Below are positions 1 through 8,244 of a stretch of DNA of 64,000 nt, piece after piece. Under the pieces are notes generated by a model. That model was not told where the DNA came from. It did no database searches and worked only from the letters and a program-made list of their open reading frames with translations. The translations under genes and the position numbers were made by a program. The stretch lies in assembly GCA_964464925.1 (NCBI GenBank), contig CAYXLI010000006.1:1-64000 (forward strand), in the 5' to 3' direction. Within the stretch, counting starts at the first letter, position 1, and each line of letters starts with the position of its first letter. Source of the DNA: CAYXLI01 sp964464925 (GTDB lineage Bacteria; Acidobacteriota; Terriglobia; Bryobacterales; Bryobacteraceae).

Positions 1-58
1 CTATCGAATCGGCGCCGCCGCCGTACCAACCTTCAACTAGATTCGAGACACGCTCCTT

Positions 59-850
59 TTGCTTGCATGCGCGACTGCGGTGTCGATCTGCTATTTTCTC
101 TATCGCCTTCGTTTGCAGCAGATCGCCGTGCGCATCCAAGCACGTTTCGAGGCGCGGATAGAAGAGCGCACCCGGATTGCTCAGGAACTGCACGACACGG
201 TGGTACAAGCCATTTGCGGATCGACGATGCTCGTCGAAAACGCAGCGGAAAAAACGCCGGACTCTCTGCCTGTGGTCAAGGGCTCGCTTTTGCGCGCCGT
301 GGACAAGCTCGAGGCGGCGCTCGTGGAATCTCGCGCCGCACTGAACGGATTGCGCGGTTCGCGGAACGGACAGGACGATCTGGCGAAGCAGCTGTCAGAC
401 CTGGCGAGTGAAGCAAATGTACCTGGTATCACGTTGCGCGTGGTCACTACAGGCGAGCCGCGTCCCTTGTATCCGGCGATCCAGTACGAGATCTTCCGGA
501 TCGGTTCCGAAGCGATCAGCAACGCGGTGAAACATTCCGGTGCCACGATATTGTGGATCGATATAGAGTACCTCAACGATATCCAACTGGTAATCCGAGA
601 CGAAGGGAAAGGCATTCCGGAGCAGGTCCTGCGCTCGGGGAAAGTGGGCCACTTCGGCCTCGAAGGAATGCGGGAACGAGCGGAACGGATCGGCGGGTCT
701 CTGGACGTTCATAGCCGCGCCGGGGCCGGAACGCAGGTCAGCTTAAGAGTTCCAGGTCACATCGCATTTCAGCCGGGGAAATCAAGTCGCTCTTTGACGA
801 CGCGCGGCCTGGCGCGCATCCTGGCGTTTCGCAGGCGGAGATCGGCCTGA
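59..850 (+). CDS. NarL-family sensor histidine kinase, C-terminal part
   Basis: This is the transmitter part of a two-component sensor kinase. A membrane segment near residues 1-17 is followed by a short coiled linker and the HisKA_3 dimerisation box ELHDTVVQAICG, with the phospho-acceptor at His45. The ATPase half shows an N-box (NAVKHSGA), a G1 box (DEGKGI) and the G2-like GHFGLEGMRERAERIGG. In acidobacterial relatives this module usually follows a long periplasmic propeller and Y_Y_Y domain. Upstream codons in the same frame (positions 2-37) look coding, but a TAG at 38-40 interrupts them, so the reading frame used here begins at TTG 59. The gene is either a 3' piece of a larger kinase broken by this stop or a sequencing error. 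No partner response regulator is visible in the window. Confidence 0.75.
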   Translation: MLACATAVSICYFLYRLRLQQIAVRIQARFEARIEERTRIAQELHDTVVQAICGSTMLVENAAEKTPDSLPVVKGSLLRAVDKLEAALVESRAALNGLRGSRNGQDDLAKQLSDLASEANVPGITLRVVTTGEPRPLYPAIQYEIFRIGSEAISNAVKHSGATILWIDIEYLNDIQLVIRDEGKGIPEQVLRSGKVGHFGLEGMRERAERIGGSLDVHSRAGAGTQVSLRVPGHIAFQPGKSSRSLTTRGLARILAFRRRRSA

Positions 851-861
851 AACGCGTTCAT

Positions 862-3800
862 ATGTTTGAAGATCGGCTTCTGCCGTCAGTACTCAAACGG
901 TGCTTCTGGGGCTTCTTCATCTCGCATTTAATGATGTGCGCGGTGGGGCTGTTGTGGGGTCAAAACACGTCAGCCGAAATCCAGGGCTCCGTCCACGATG
1001 AGAGAGGTGATCTGATCCCCAACGCCGTCATCGCCGTAACAAATGCGCGGACTAGTGTAGCTCGGACTACGACCTCAAACCACGCCGGAGTATTTAACGT
1101 CCCTGACCTCCCGCCGTCCGAATACACAATCACGGTTTCGGCCAGCGGCTTCGCGCCAAAGCACGTTACGAATCTGAATTTGACGGTTGGAGCGCACCGA
1201 ATTCTGCAAATCACATTGACTCCCGCGGTAGCCGAAACTGTCGTCGAGGTCAAAGCCGACGCCGCCGATATCGACCTAGCAAACTCCAGCCTGTCCGGTG
1301 TTGAGGACGCTACCACCATCCAAGAGCTGCCCTTGAACGGACGCGACTGGACACAGCTGGCGCTCCTTCAGCCCGGCGTGGCGGCTATCCGTACGCAGAA
1401 TACCCTCAATGGCAGTTCGTCGAATCGCGGCAGCCGTGGCTTCGGATCGGAAGTGACCATTGGAGGTGGTCGGCCCACGCAAAACAACTACTTCCTTGAT
1501 GGAATCAGCCTGAACGATTACACCAACGGGGCACCCGGAACCACCCTCGGCCTCGCGCTCGGAGCGGATGGCATTCAAGAATTTTCGGTTCTCACGAACA
1601 ACTACGACGCGACTTATGGCGGCACGTCCGGTGGGGTGATCAATGCGGTGTCCCGCTCAGGAAGCAATGTGGTCCATGGCGATGTCTACGAATTCCTGCG
1701 GAACGACATCCTCGACGCTCGGAATTTCTTTGACGGGCTAAAGCTCCCCTTCCGGCGCAATCAGTTCGGAACAGCTATGGGTGGCCCCCTTAACCGGAAC
1801 AAGACGTTCTTCTTCTCCAACTATGAGGGCCTTCGGCAGGCATTATCCACGACAACGAGCGCCACGGTACCCTCCGCGCAGGCGCGCACCGGCGACCTCT
1901 CGACCGGCAAAATCATCGTCAGTCCCGCTGTTATTCCCTTCCTCGCTTTGTGGCCTCTTCCCAACAGACCCCTGCTCGGCACGAGTGATATTGGTCAGTA
2001 CATATTCACTGCCACAAGCCGGGCTACTGAGAATTTCGGCCTTATAAAGCTGGACCATTTGATCACGAAGAATGACAACTTGTTGACGTCCTGGTCGACG
2101 GATGAAGGTCAGGTTGAATCGCCTGACGCACTAAACGCCATTCTCGTCCACAACAGTTTGTGGCGAAACACCGGAGTCTTGAGTGAGACCCATATCTTTG
2201 GCCGGCATGTCGTCGGTGTTTTTAGGGCCGGTATTAACCGAGTCGCGGCGAACGGGCTCTCGGCATCTCCCGGCAACAACCCGGCGGCGTCAGATCCGGC
2301 CCTCGGCGTACTGCCCGGACGCGACGCGCCCGCTCTCTCAGTTCCAGGTCTTACTTCGTTTGTCGGTGGGACCAAAGGCACGGCGGCTGCTAACTTCTGG
2401 TTCACGAACCTACAACTCTACGGGGATCTGAATATAGAGATCGGCAAACACTCCATGAAAGCCGGTGTCCAGTTTATTCACTATCGCTACAACACGCAGG
2501 TCGCATCAGACCCCAATGGAGCGTACAATTTTGCGAGCCTGCCGGATTTTCTTTCCAACCGGACTGTGGCCTCCTTCTTCGCCGATGTTCTGTATCCGGG
2601 CAATCAAGGAGCAGCTACGGCGACGGGCTTTCCCGAGCGCGGCTTCCGGCAGAACGTCGCCGGGTTCTATTTCCAGGATAATTTTCGGCTCAAAACCAAT
2701 CTGACAATGAATATTGGCCTGAGATACGAAACTTCTTCGGTGCCTACGGAGGTCCATGGTCTGTTGTCAAACCTGAGGGACATCTACACCACGGATCTCA
2801 ACATCGGCAAACCCCTCTTTCAGAATCCCACCAGGCTCAACTTGGAACCACGTGTGGGATTTGCATATGATCCATTTCGCGACGGCAAGACTTCCCTGCG
2901 TGCTGGTTTCGGCCTCTTCGATGTGCTGCCGCTCATCTACCAAATAGGAATGCTGGAGGCATACAGCGGGCCGTTCTCCAGTCTGTTGACCCTGGTCAAT
3001 CCACCTGTGGGCTCGTTCCCCGATGGCGGTTACAACGCGATTCTGAGGCTGGACGCGTCCCATGTGCCTGTGCGCGAGCCGAGCATCGAATACAATCCAT
3101 CGCGCAATTATGTGATGCAGTGGAATGCCAGTCTGCAGAGGGCACTCACTCGGGATCTGGCGCTCTTGATCGCCTATGCGGGTTCCCGCGGCATTCACAT
3201 GTCCAGCATGGCTAATGATGCCGACATCGTGCTGCCGACTTACACGGCTCAGGGCTACTCATTTCCATCGCCGGTGGGAAGCGGAACCCGGCTGAACCCC
3301 AGTGTAGGGTCAATACGCCAACTCACCTGGGGCGATAGTTCGAACTACAACTCGCTGCAGGTTCGACTTCGAAAGAAGCTCAGCAGAGGCTTTCAGATAC
3401 AAGGGTCGTTGACATGGCAGAAGAGCATCGATGGATACTCCTCAAGCATATTTCCGACACAGTTCCAAAATTCTGTCTCGACGCTGTACATCAACCGTCA
3501 CCTTAACCGCGGGCCCTCGGACTTCAACACGGGGCGTGTGGGTACGATTAACGGTGTGTGGTATTTGCCCAAACTCAATCATCTGCCCACAGCGCTTAGA
3601 GTGTTGACCAACGGATGGGACATGGAGGGTATTTTCACAACGAGCGACGGACTGCCATTCACACCGGTGATTTCTGGCGATGCAGCAGGCGAGAACAGCG
3701 CTTCATCGTATGACGTTCCCAATCGCGTGACCGGCCCTGCATGTACCCATCTGACGAACCGTGGCAATCCGTCGAATTACATCAATCTGTCATGCTATAG

Positions 3801-4101
3801 CTTCCCCGCGCCCGCTACTGTCCTCGGAAATGCGGGGCGAAACTCATTGAGCGGTCCGGGCCTTCTTGAACTCGATTCCGCCGTCCATCGCGATTTCTCT
3901 CTGAGATCCATTTCGGAAACGGCAAAGCTGCAGTTCAGGGCTGAGGTGTTCAATGTGACCAATCGTGCCAATTTCGAGCCACCGTTGCCGAACAATGCTC
4001 TATACGACAGCAAAGGCACTCCGTTGGCCACCGCCGGCGTGATTACCTCGACGGCGACGACCTCAAGACAAATTCAGGTTGCACTCCGCTTTTCTTGGTA
4101 A
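862..4101 (+). CDS. TonB-dependent receptor with carboxypeptidase-regulatory-like domain
   Basis: A large outer membrane protein of 1079 residues. An N-terminal hydrophobic signal lies near residues 15-33. A carboxypeptidase-regulatory-like beta-sandwich follows at about residues 35-125 (AEIQGSVHDERGDLIPNA). A plug domain with the PLNGRDWTQLALLQPG motif lies at about 155-280, and the rest is beta-barrel ending in an aromatic residue (ALRFSW). This architecture is greatly expanded in Acidobacteriota, where such receptors are thought to import oligosaccharides or other large substrates. The substrate cannot be read from the sequence. It begins 12 bases after the kinase stop without an obvious Shine-Dalgarno site. 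The kinase and receptor may be transcribed together, but nothing proves a functional link. Confidence 0.88.
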   Translation: MFEDRLLPSVLKRCFWGFFISHLMMCAVGLLWGQNTSAEIQGSVHDERGDLIPNAVIAVTNARTSVARTTTSNHAGVFNVPDLPPSEYTITVSASGFAPKHVTNLNLTVGAHRILQITLTPAVAETVVEVKADAADIDLANSSLSGVEDATTIQELPLNGRDWTQLALLQPGVAAIRTQNTLNGSSSNRGSRGFGSEVTIGGGRPTQNNYFLDGISLNDYTNGAPGTTLGLALGADGIQEFSVLTNNYDATYGGTSGGVINAVSRSGSNVVHGDVYEFLRNDILDARNFFDGLKLPFRRNQFGTAMGGPLNRNKTFFFSNYEGLRQALSTTTSATVPSAQARTGDLSTGKIIVSPAVIPFLALWPLPNRPLLGTSDIGQYIFTATSRATENFGLIKLDHLITKNDNLLTSWSTDEGQVESPDALNAILVHNSLWRNTGVLSETHIFGRHVVGVFRAGINRVAANGLSASPGNNPAASDPALGVLPGRDAPALSVPGLTSFVGGTKGTAAANFWFTNLQLYGDLNIEIGKHSMKAGVQFIHYRYNTQVASDPNGAYNFASLPDFLSNRTVASFFADVLYPGNQGAATATGFPERGFRQNVAGFYFQDNFRLKTNLTMNIGLRYETSSVPTEVHGLLSNLRDIYTTDLNIGKPLFQNPTRLNLEPRVGFAYDPFRDGKTSLRAGFGLFDVLPLIYQIGMLEAYSGPFSSLLTLVNPPVGSFPDGGYNAILRLDASHVPVREPSIEYNPSRNYVMQWNASLQRALTRDLALLIAYAGSRGIHMSSMANDADIVLPTYTAQGYSFPSPVGSGTRLNPSVGSIRQLTWGDSSNYNSLQVRLRKKLSRGFQIQGSLTWQKSIDGYSSSIFPTQFQNSVSTLYINRHLNRGPSDFNTGRVGTINGVWYLPKLNHLPTALRVLTNGWDMEGIFTTSDGLPFTPVISGDAAGENSASSYDVPNRVTGPACTHLTNRGNPSNYINLSCYSFPAPATVLGNAGRNSLSGPGLLELDSAVHRDFSLRSISETAKLQFRAEVFNVTNRANFEPPLPNNALYDSKGTPLATAGVITSTATTSRQIQVALRFSW

Positions 4102-4747
4102 CGCACCTCTTGATGTTTGCCGAAGGGTCGGCGCTCTTACGGTCCCTCAGACGACGTCGCCGTCGAGCACACTCTCCTCCAGCTGTGCCGACCACTCAGT
4201 CTACAGCCGGATCGTGCACCTCCATCTAGTGCCCCGCCGCCGATGGGTGCCCGATCGAATCCCGCGATTCCGAGTTCAATTGTTCAATTCATCGGCCTGC
4301 GTGGACTGTTCGCGCGATGTTTTCGCCACGCGTATGCAGAGATGGCGGGTATTTGCGTGACCGAATGTCAGGGGCACTGGCCGCCGGAGTGAGTCTCCTC
4401 TATTTGACCCGATCACCTTGCCTTCCCGCTCGACGGGCGTGCCCACATTCGCGAGCACGAGGTCGACCGCATAACTGTGGGTTGCCGCATCGGCACGCAC
4501 CCGCCATCCGGATGGAACGGCATCGCACCAAGTTGGACCGCTGAAACGATATCTCTTCGTCCGCACCGCCGCGGGCCGGCCGAACGGCATATCGAGGTCT
4601 GAACCGCGCGTCGAAGACGAATCGCCGACATTTTCCAATTGACGGTGGGGTTATTGACTCCATAAATGCTTTCCACTAAGTGCCATAGCGACATGGCCCC
4701 GCTTGGTGTCTAAAATGCCCTCTGATCGAGCGCCCGGAAGGAGTGGA
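4102..4747. other. intergenic stretch, no gene called
   Basis: No reading frame here has a recognisable family signature. The longest minus-strand frame (4276-4638) has a fairly natural composition (a segment reading YRFSGPTWCDAVPSGW) and might be the eroded remnant of a gene, but I cannot assign it. The stretch lies next to a decayed efflux adaptor, so it may belong to the same degraded segment. A good ribosome-binding site (GGAAGGAG) near its right end serves the broken gene that follows. Confidence 0.5.
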
Positions 4748-5345
4748 ATGAAGCTTCTGCTGCTATTTGCGATGACCGCAGTATTGTTGGTGGTAGTATG
4801 CGTCACCAGTACTAGAGCCGCCATAGCAGCTGAGCAGCTCGAGATTTTGGTTGCCGGGGCCCAACGAAGAAGCGTGCCGCTGTACTGCGTCTGGGTCGGC
4901 ACGGTTGAGGGTTTGCAACACCGAAATCCCGGCAAGACTTTCGGGCTATCTCAGCCAGCAGACCTAGACCGGCGGCTCGTCCATGCGGGATGGTCAGGTA
5001 TTGTTTCAGATGAATCCTCGACCCTTCCACGCAGAACTGGATCGGGCCGAAGCAGGCTTAGCGCACCTCCACTGGCCCGTAGAACGGGCCTGCGGCCAAC
5101 TCGCGCGGGCCGAAGTCCAGGCGGGCCGAGGTCGCCGGGGCGAATTAGCATCGCGCCCAGCTTGAGATCGATAGCCATACGCCGCTTACTCAGCAACATG
5201 CGATCACGGTTCAGGATTTGGAAAAGACGACCCAAAGCAACAAGGCTGCAAAGGCGCAATCAGGCGCAACGTGAGCGCAACGGGCATCAAACTTTCGGTT
5301 GGCCTGGCACGACTAAGCGCGCTCGCCGACGCCGACGCGTCAGAG
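4748..5345 (+). pseudogene. decayed RND efflux periplasmic adaptor (AcrA/MexA type)
   Basis: An ATG at 4748 with a clear GGAAGGAG site begins a signal peptide (MKLLLLFAMTAVLLVVV). The typical adaptor start SVPLYCVWVGTVEG follows. The frame then shifts. In another frame, about 4922-5080, one reads IPARLSGYLSQQT, a stop, and then DGQVLFQMNPRPFHAELD, the lipoyl and hairpin entry of this family. In a further stretch (about 5176-5260) one reads TPLTQQHAITVQDLEKT, the distal hairpin helix. The beta-barrel and membrane-proximal domains are missing. The gene therefore carries frameshifts, a stop and a C-terminal deletion. No RND pump gene is nearby. By chance or selection, the first frame stays open into the outer membrane factor downstream. 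Confidence 0.8.
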
Positions 5346-5347
5346 CG

Positions 5348-6781
5348 TTGTTGATTGCCCTTGTGTTTCTGTGCTGCCAGCGATCCGAGGCGCAATGTTC
5401 GGGCATAGCCAGCACTCCGGCCGAGGCTTCCGGCTGCACCAGCCGGGCCATTCCAGATCTCAAGGTCACAATCATTGATCCGCAGCACCCATACTCACTC
5501 GCGGAATTGATCGACATCGGGGAGCGCAATCATCCGATAACAAGGACGACCTGGGAGCGGGCAAAACAACAGGCCAAGCTCTTGGGCGTCGAGAAAAGCG
5601 AGTATTTTCCTGTTCTAGCCACGACCGTCCTCTTTGCCGACCAACACGTTGCGCAGCCCTTTCCTAAGCCTCTGTCGCCGAGCGGCTATTCTGTGATTGA
5701 TTTACCCTTGGTTCAGCCTCAGCTTGAGCTGCAATACCTCTTACTGGATTTCGGAGGACGCAAAGCTCGCGTCGATGCCGCCAAAGCCCAGGCGATCGCC
5801 GCAGGGGCACAATTTATCAAGGCGAACCAGGATATCGCATTCGCCATTTCAAACTCCTATTATTCGCTTCTCACCGCGCAAGAACGTCTGGCAGCCGCCA
5901 CGGACACACTGAGGACGGCACAAACCACACAGGATGCGGCTGAAGCGAGGCTGGCGAATGGCCGCGCGACTCTGCCGGACATACTTAACGCACGCGCAGA
6001 GACAGCTCAGGCGAAGTTCGATCTGGAACAAGCGGACGGCGACGAAAAGATCGCGTGCGTAACCCTGACCGAGACGATCGGCGTCGAGCCTTCCCCCGAC
6101 ATATTGATCGATGGACAAAGAAACGCACCGTTGCCGAAGGCGCTCACGCTGACGATCGAACAATTGATCGAACGGGCATTCGCCGGTCGTCCGGATCTGA
6201 TGGCGCACGTCCAGGAAATTCGCAAGGCGGACGCTGAAATACGAAATGCGAACTCGGCGTTCAGACCCAACGTGAGTCTGTCAGGAAACGTCGCCCAGGC
6301 GGTGGCATGGCCAACGGCCGTCCGGCCACCGGCGCAGTTCGGGACTATCAACACACCTACATGGGCCGCGGCAGTCAACGTGGAATGGACCATTTTCGAC
6401 GGCGGCGCGCGGCGCAACCGAAAAGAGTTGGCGGAATCCGGCAAACGCCAAGCGACCGAGGAACTGAGGGATCAACGCGATCGGGTCCAACGGGAAGTGT
6501 GGAGCAGCTACATCGCATTCCGTACCGCTCTGCGGCAGGGGGAAGCCGCGGTGGCCCTGCTGAACGCAGCAGAAACATCGTATGCGGCATCCTTGGACGC
6601 TTATAACTATGGGGTCAAGAATTTAGTAGACGTTGTCACAGCGGAAAAACAACTGGCACTGGCACGTCTTTCGATGGTGTCCGCCCGTAGTCGAGTCTTT
6701 ATAGAAGCGGTTCGCCTGGAATCGGTCACGGGAAATATGCTGCGGAATCTGCAATCGGCTACTACGAGCCAGGGGAAGTGA
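5348..6781 (+). CDS. TolC-like outer membrane efflux factor (MdtP/SdsP role)
   Basis: An outer membrane channel subunit of tripartite efflux. After a short hydrophobic leader (LLIALVFLCCQRSEA) the protein shows the duplicated OEP domain: first repeat from about YSLAELIDIGERNHP, second from TIEQLIERAFAGRPDL, with long alpha-hairpins and the motif VEWTIFDGGARRNRKE. The start is uncertain. TTG at 5348 fits the leader but lacks a good ribosome site, and the same frame is open back to 4703 through the broken adaptor. A chimeric product using the adaptor's ATG (4748) and signal peptide is therefore possible. The stop overlaps the next gene's start region, which indicates an operon with the YtcA-like, HlyD-type and FUSC genes. 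Confidence 0.83.
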   Translation: MLIALVFLCCQRSEAQCSGIASTPAEASGCTSRAIPDLKVTIIDPQHPYSLAELIDIGERNHPITRTTWERAKQQAKLLGVEKSEYFPVLATTVLFADQHVAQPFPKPLSPSGYSVIDLPLVQPQLELQYLLLDFGGRKARVDAAKAQAIAAGAQFIKANQDIAFAISNSYYSLLTAQERLAAATDTLRTAQTTQDAAEARLANGRATLPDILNARAETAQAKFDLEQADGDEKIACVTLTETIGVEPSPDILIDGQRNAPLPKALTLTIEQLIERAFAGRPDLMAHVQEIRKADAEIRNANSAFRPNVSLSGNVAQAVAWPTAVRPPAQFGTINTPTWAAAVNVEWTIFDGGARRNRKELAESGKRQATEELRDQRDRVQREVWSSYIAFRTALRQGEAAVALLNAAETSYAASLDAYNYGVKNLVDVVTAEKQLALARLSMVSARSRVFIEAVRLESVTGNMLRNLQSATTSQGK

Positions 6782-6783
6782 TC

Positions 6784-7044
6784 ATGAAACCATTGCTGGT
6801 GCTCTATACGATCGCGATTTGTGTCGTTTGTTCGGGGTGCAGCCGCGCGCCGTCCGTGTCCATCATCGGTTCATTCTTCCCGATATGGATGATCTGTATC
6901 GCAGCTGGCGTGGTCGCGGCCTTTGTCGGGCGGGCGGTCCTCGTGCGATTACGTCTTGAGGACCACGTAGGGCCGCTTTGGCTTTTTTATCCATCAAGCG
7001 TCACTCTGTGCGCCTGTGCCTTATGGGAGGTGTTTTTTCGATGA
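6784..7044 (+). CDS. YtcA-like small inner membrane lipoprotein
   Basis: An 86-residue protein. Its leader ends in a lipobox (CVVCSGC), two further hydrophobic segments follow, and the tail is short and charged. Small size, a lipobox plus two membrane segments, and position directly before an MdtN-type adaptor match YtcA, which precedes mdtN in enterobacteria. ATG 6784 is preferred over GTG 6778 because AGGGGAAG lies at the right distance from it. Its stop overlaps the adaptor start (ATGA at 7041-7044), so the two are translationally coupled. The function of the family is unknown. It is presumed to be an accessory subunit of the FUSC-type exporter. Confidence 0.7.
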   Translation: MKPLLVLYTIAICVVCSGCSRAPSVSIIGSFFPIWMICIAAGVVAAFVGRAVLVRLRLEDHVGPLWLFYPSSVTLCACALWEVFFR

Positions 7045-8240
7045 ATACCAGCACAGCAGATCGAGCACGAAGAATCATTGGCCGACTTCTCGGACTTTCC
7101 GTTATCGCCGGAGCCGTCATCACATCACTGATGGCTTTCTACGATACGAATAGAGAACCTCGCACGGATGATGCGAGTGTGAGGGCAAACTTTATCGCGA
7201 TCGCGCCGGAAGTGGGTGGCCGCTTGGTCCAACTCCCCGTAAAGGACAACGCGTTTGTCAAAAAAGGCGATCTGCTTTTCGAGATCGATCCGCGCGATTA
7301 CCAGTACGCGCTGAAGCAGGCGTTGTCAGATCAGAACAATCTGGAACAACGGATTATCGATACGCGAAGAAAAATAGCGGGAGAGAATAGCGCCGTTGAA
7401 GCTGCAAGCGCGTCGTTGCGGACATCTGAGACTGCCATCAAAACAGCAACCAGCGCGGTGGAAACGGCGAAGGCAACTGTGACCCGAGCGCAGGCGAACG
7501 TAGCAACGGCTAGCGCCCACCTCTCCTATGCGACGAACGACTTTCGGCGGATTCAGCCGTTGCTGGCTAAGCAATATGTCACCGTCGATCAGGTCGACCA
7601 GGCAGACACGGCGGTTCGAATTGCGAACGGTCAATACGAGCAGGCGCTGGCGGCACTTGCGGAAGCGGAATCACAAAAGAGGCAGGCAGAATTGAAACTT
7701 AGTCAGGCGAATGATGAATCGGTCGGGTCCAAAGCCAAGCTCAGCCAAGCGATGCACGTCGTCGACACGCCGGATATTCTCGAATCGCAGCGTCCTGCTC
7801 TGGCAGCGAAAGTGGAGCGTGCCCGACTGGATCTCGAAAGAACCCGTGTTACAGCTCCCTTCGATGCCTATGTGACCAACTTGAATATCTCGGAAGGAGC
7901 CTATGCGCACGCCGGTTCGGCGATGTTTACTCTGATCGACGCGAGGACTTGGTGGGTGATCGCGAATTATCGCGAAGGCGACATTTGGAACATCCACGTA
8001 GGGTCGAAGGTCGATGTCTATCTCATGGGCCATCCCGATCGTAGGTTTGATGGGGTCGTTCAGAGCCTGGGCTACGGTGTTTTTCCTGAGGACGGAAATG
8101 TAGCCGACGGCTTGCCGAATATCCAAAGGACGCTGAATTGGGTTCATCTCTCGACGCGTTTTCCGGTTCGGATCCTGATACAGAATCCCGATTCCGCCCT
8201 GTTCCGAATCGGCGCAACCGCCCTGACGATCGTGAGGTGA
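7041..8240 (+). CDS. HlyD/EmrA-type membrane fusion protein (MdtN/SdsR role)
   Basis: A periplasmic adaptor of 399 residues linking the inner membrane FUSC protein to the TolC-like channel. One N-terminal membrane anchor (about residues 19-37) is followed by the first biotinyl-lipoyl half (TDDASVRANFIAIAPEVGGRL, VKDNAFVKKGDLLFEIDP). A long coiled-coil hairpin comes next, then the second lipoyl half and beta-barrel (RTRVTAPFDAYVTNLNISEGAY). The TDDA motif and single anchor are characteristic of the EmrA/AaeA/MdtN branch, not of RND adaptors. ATG 7041 is chosen for its GGGAGGTG site and the four-base overlap with the previous gene. The role follows from gene order; the exported substrate is not evident. 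Confidence 0.87.
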   Translation: MNTSTADRARRIIGRLLGLSVIAGAVITSLMAFYDTNREPRTDDASVRANFIAIAPEVGGRLVQLPVKDNAFVKKGDLLFEIDPRDYQYALKQALSDQNNLEQRIIDTRRKIAGENSAVEAASASLRTSETAIKTATSAVETAKATVTRAQANVATASAHLSYATNDFRRIQPLLAKQYVTVDQVDQADTAVRIANGQYEQALAALAEAESQKRQAELKLSQANDESVGSKAKLSQAMHVVDTPDILESQRPALAAKVERARLDLERTRVTAPFDAYVTNLNISEGAYAHAGSAMFTLIDARTWWVIANYREGDIWNIHVGSKVDVYLMGHPDRRFDGVVQSLGYGVFPEDGNVADGLPNIQRTLNWVHLSTRFPVRILIQNPDSALFRIGATALTIVR

Positions 8241-8244
8241 ACCA

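Noticed and set aside
4276..4638. Minus-strand gene upstream of the efflux operon
   Set aside because: The composition is plausible for a fragment, but no family or start signal supports it; kept only as a note in the intergenic entry.
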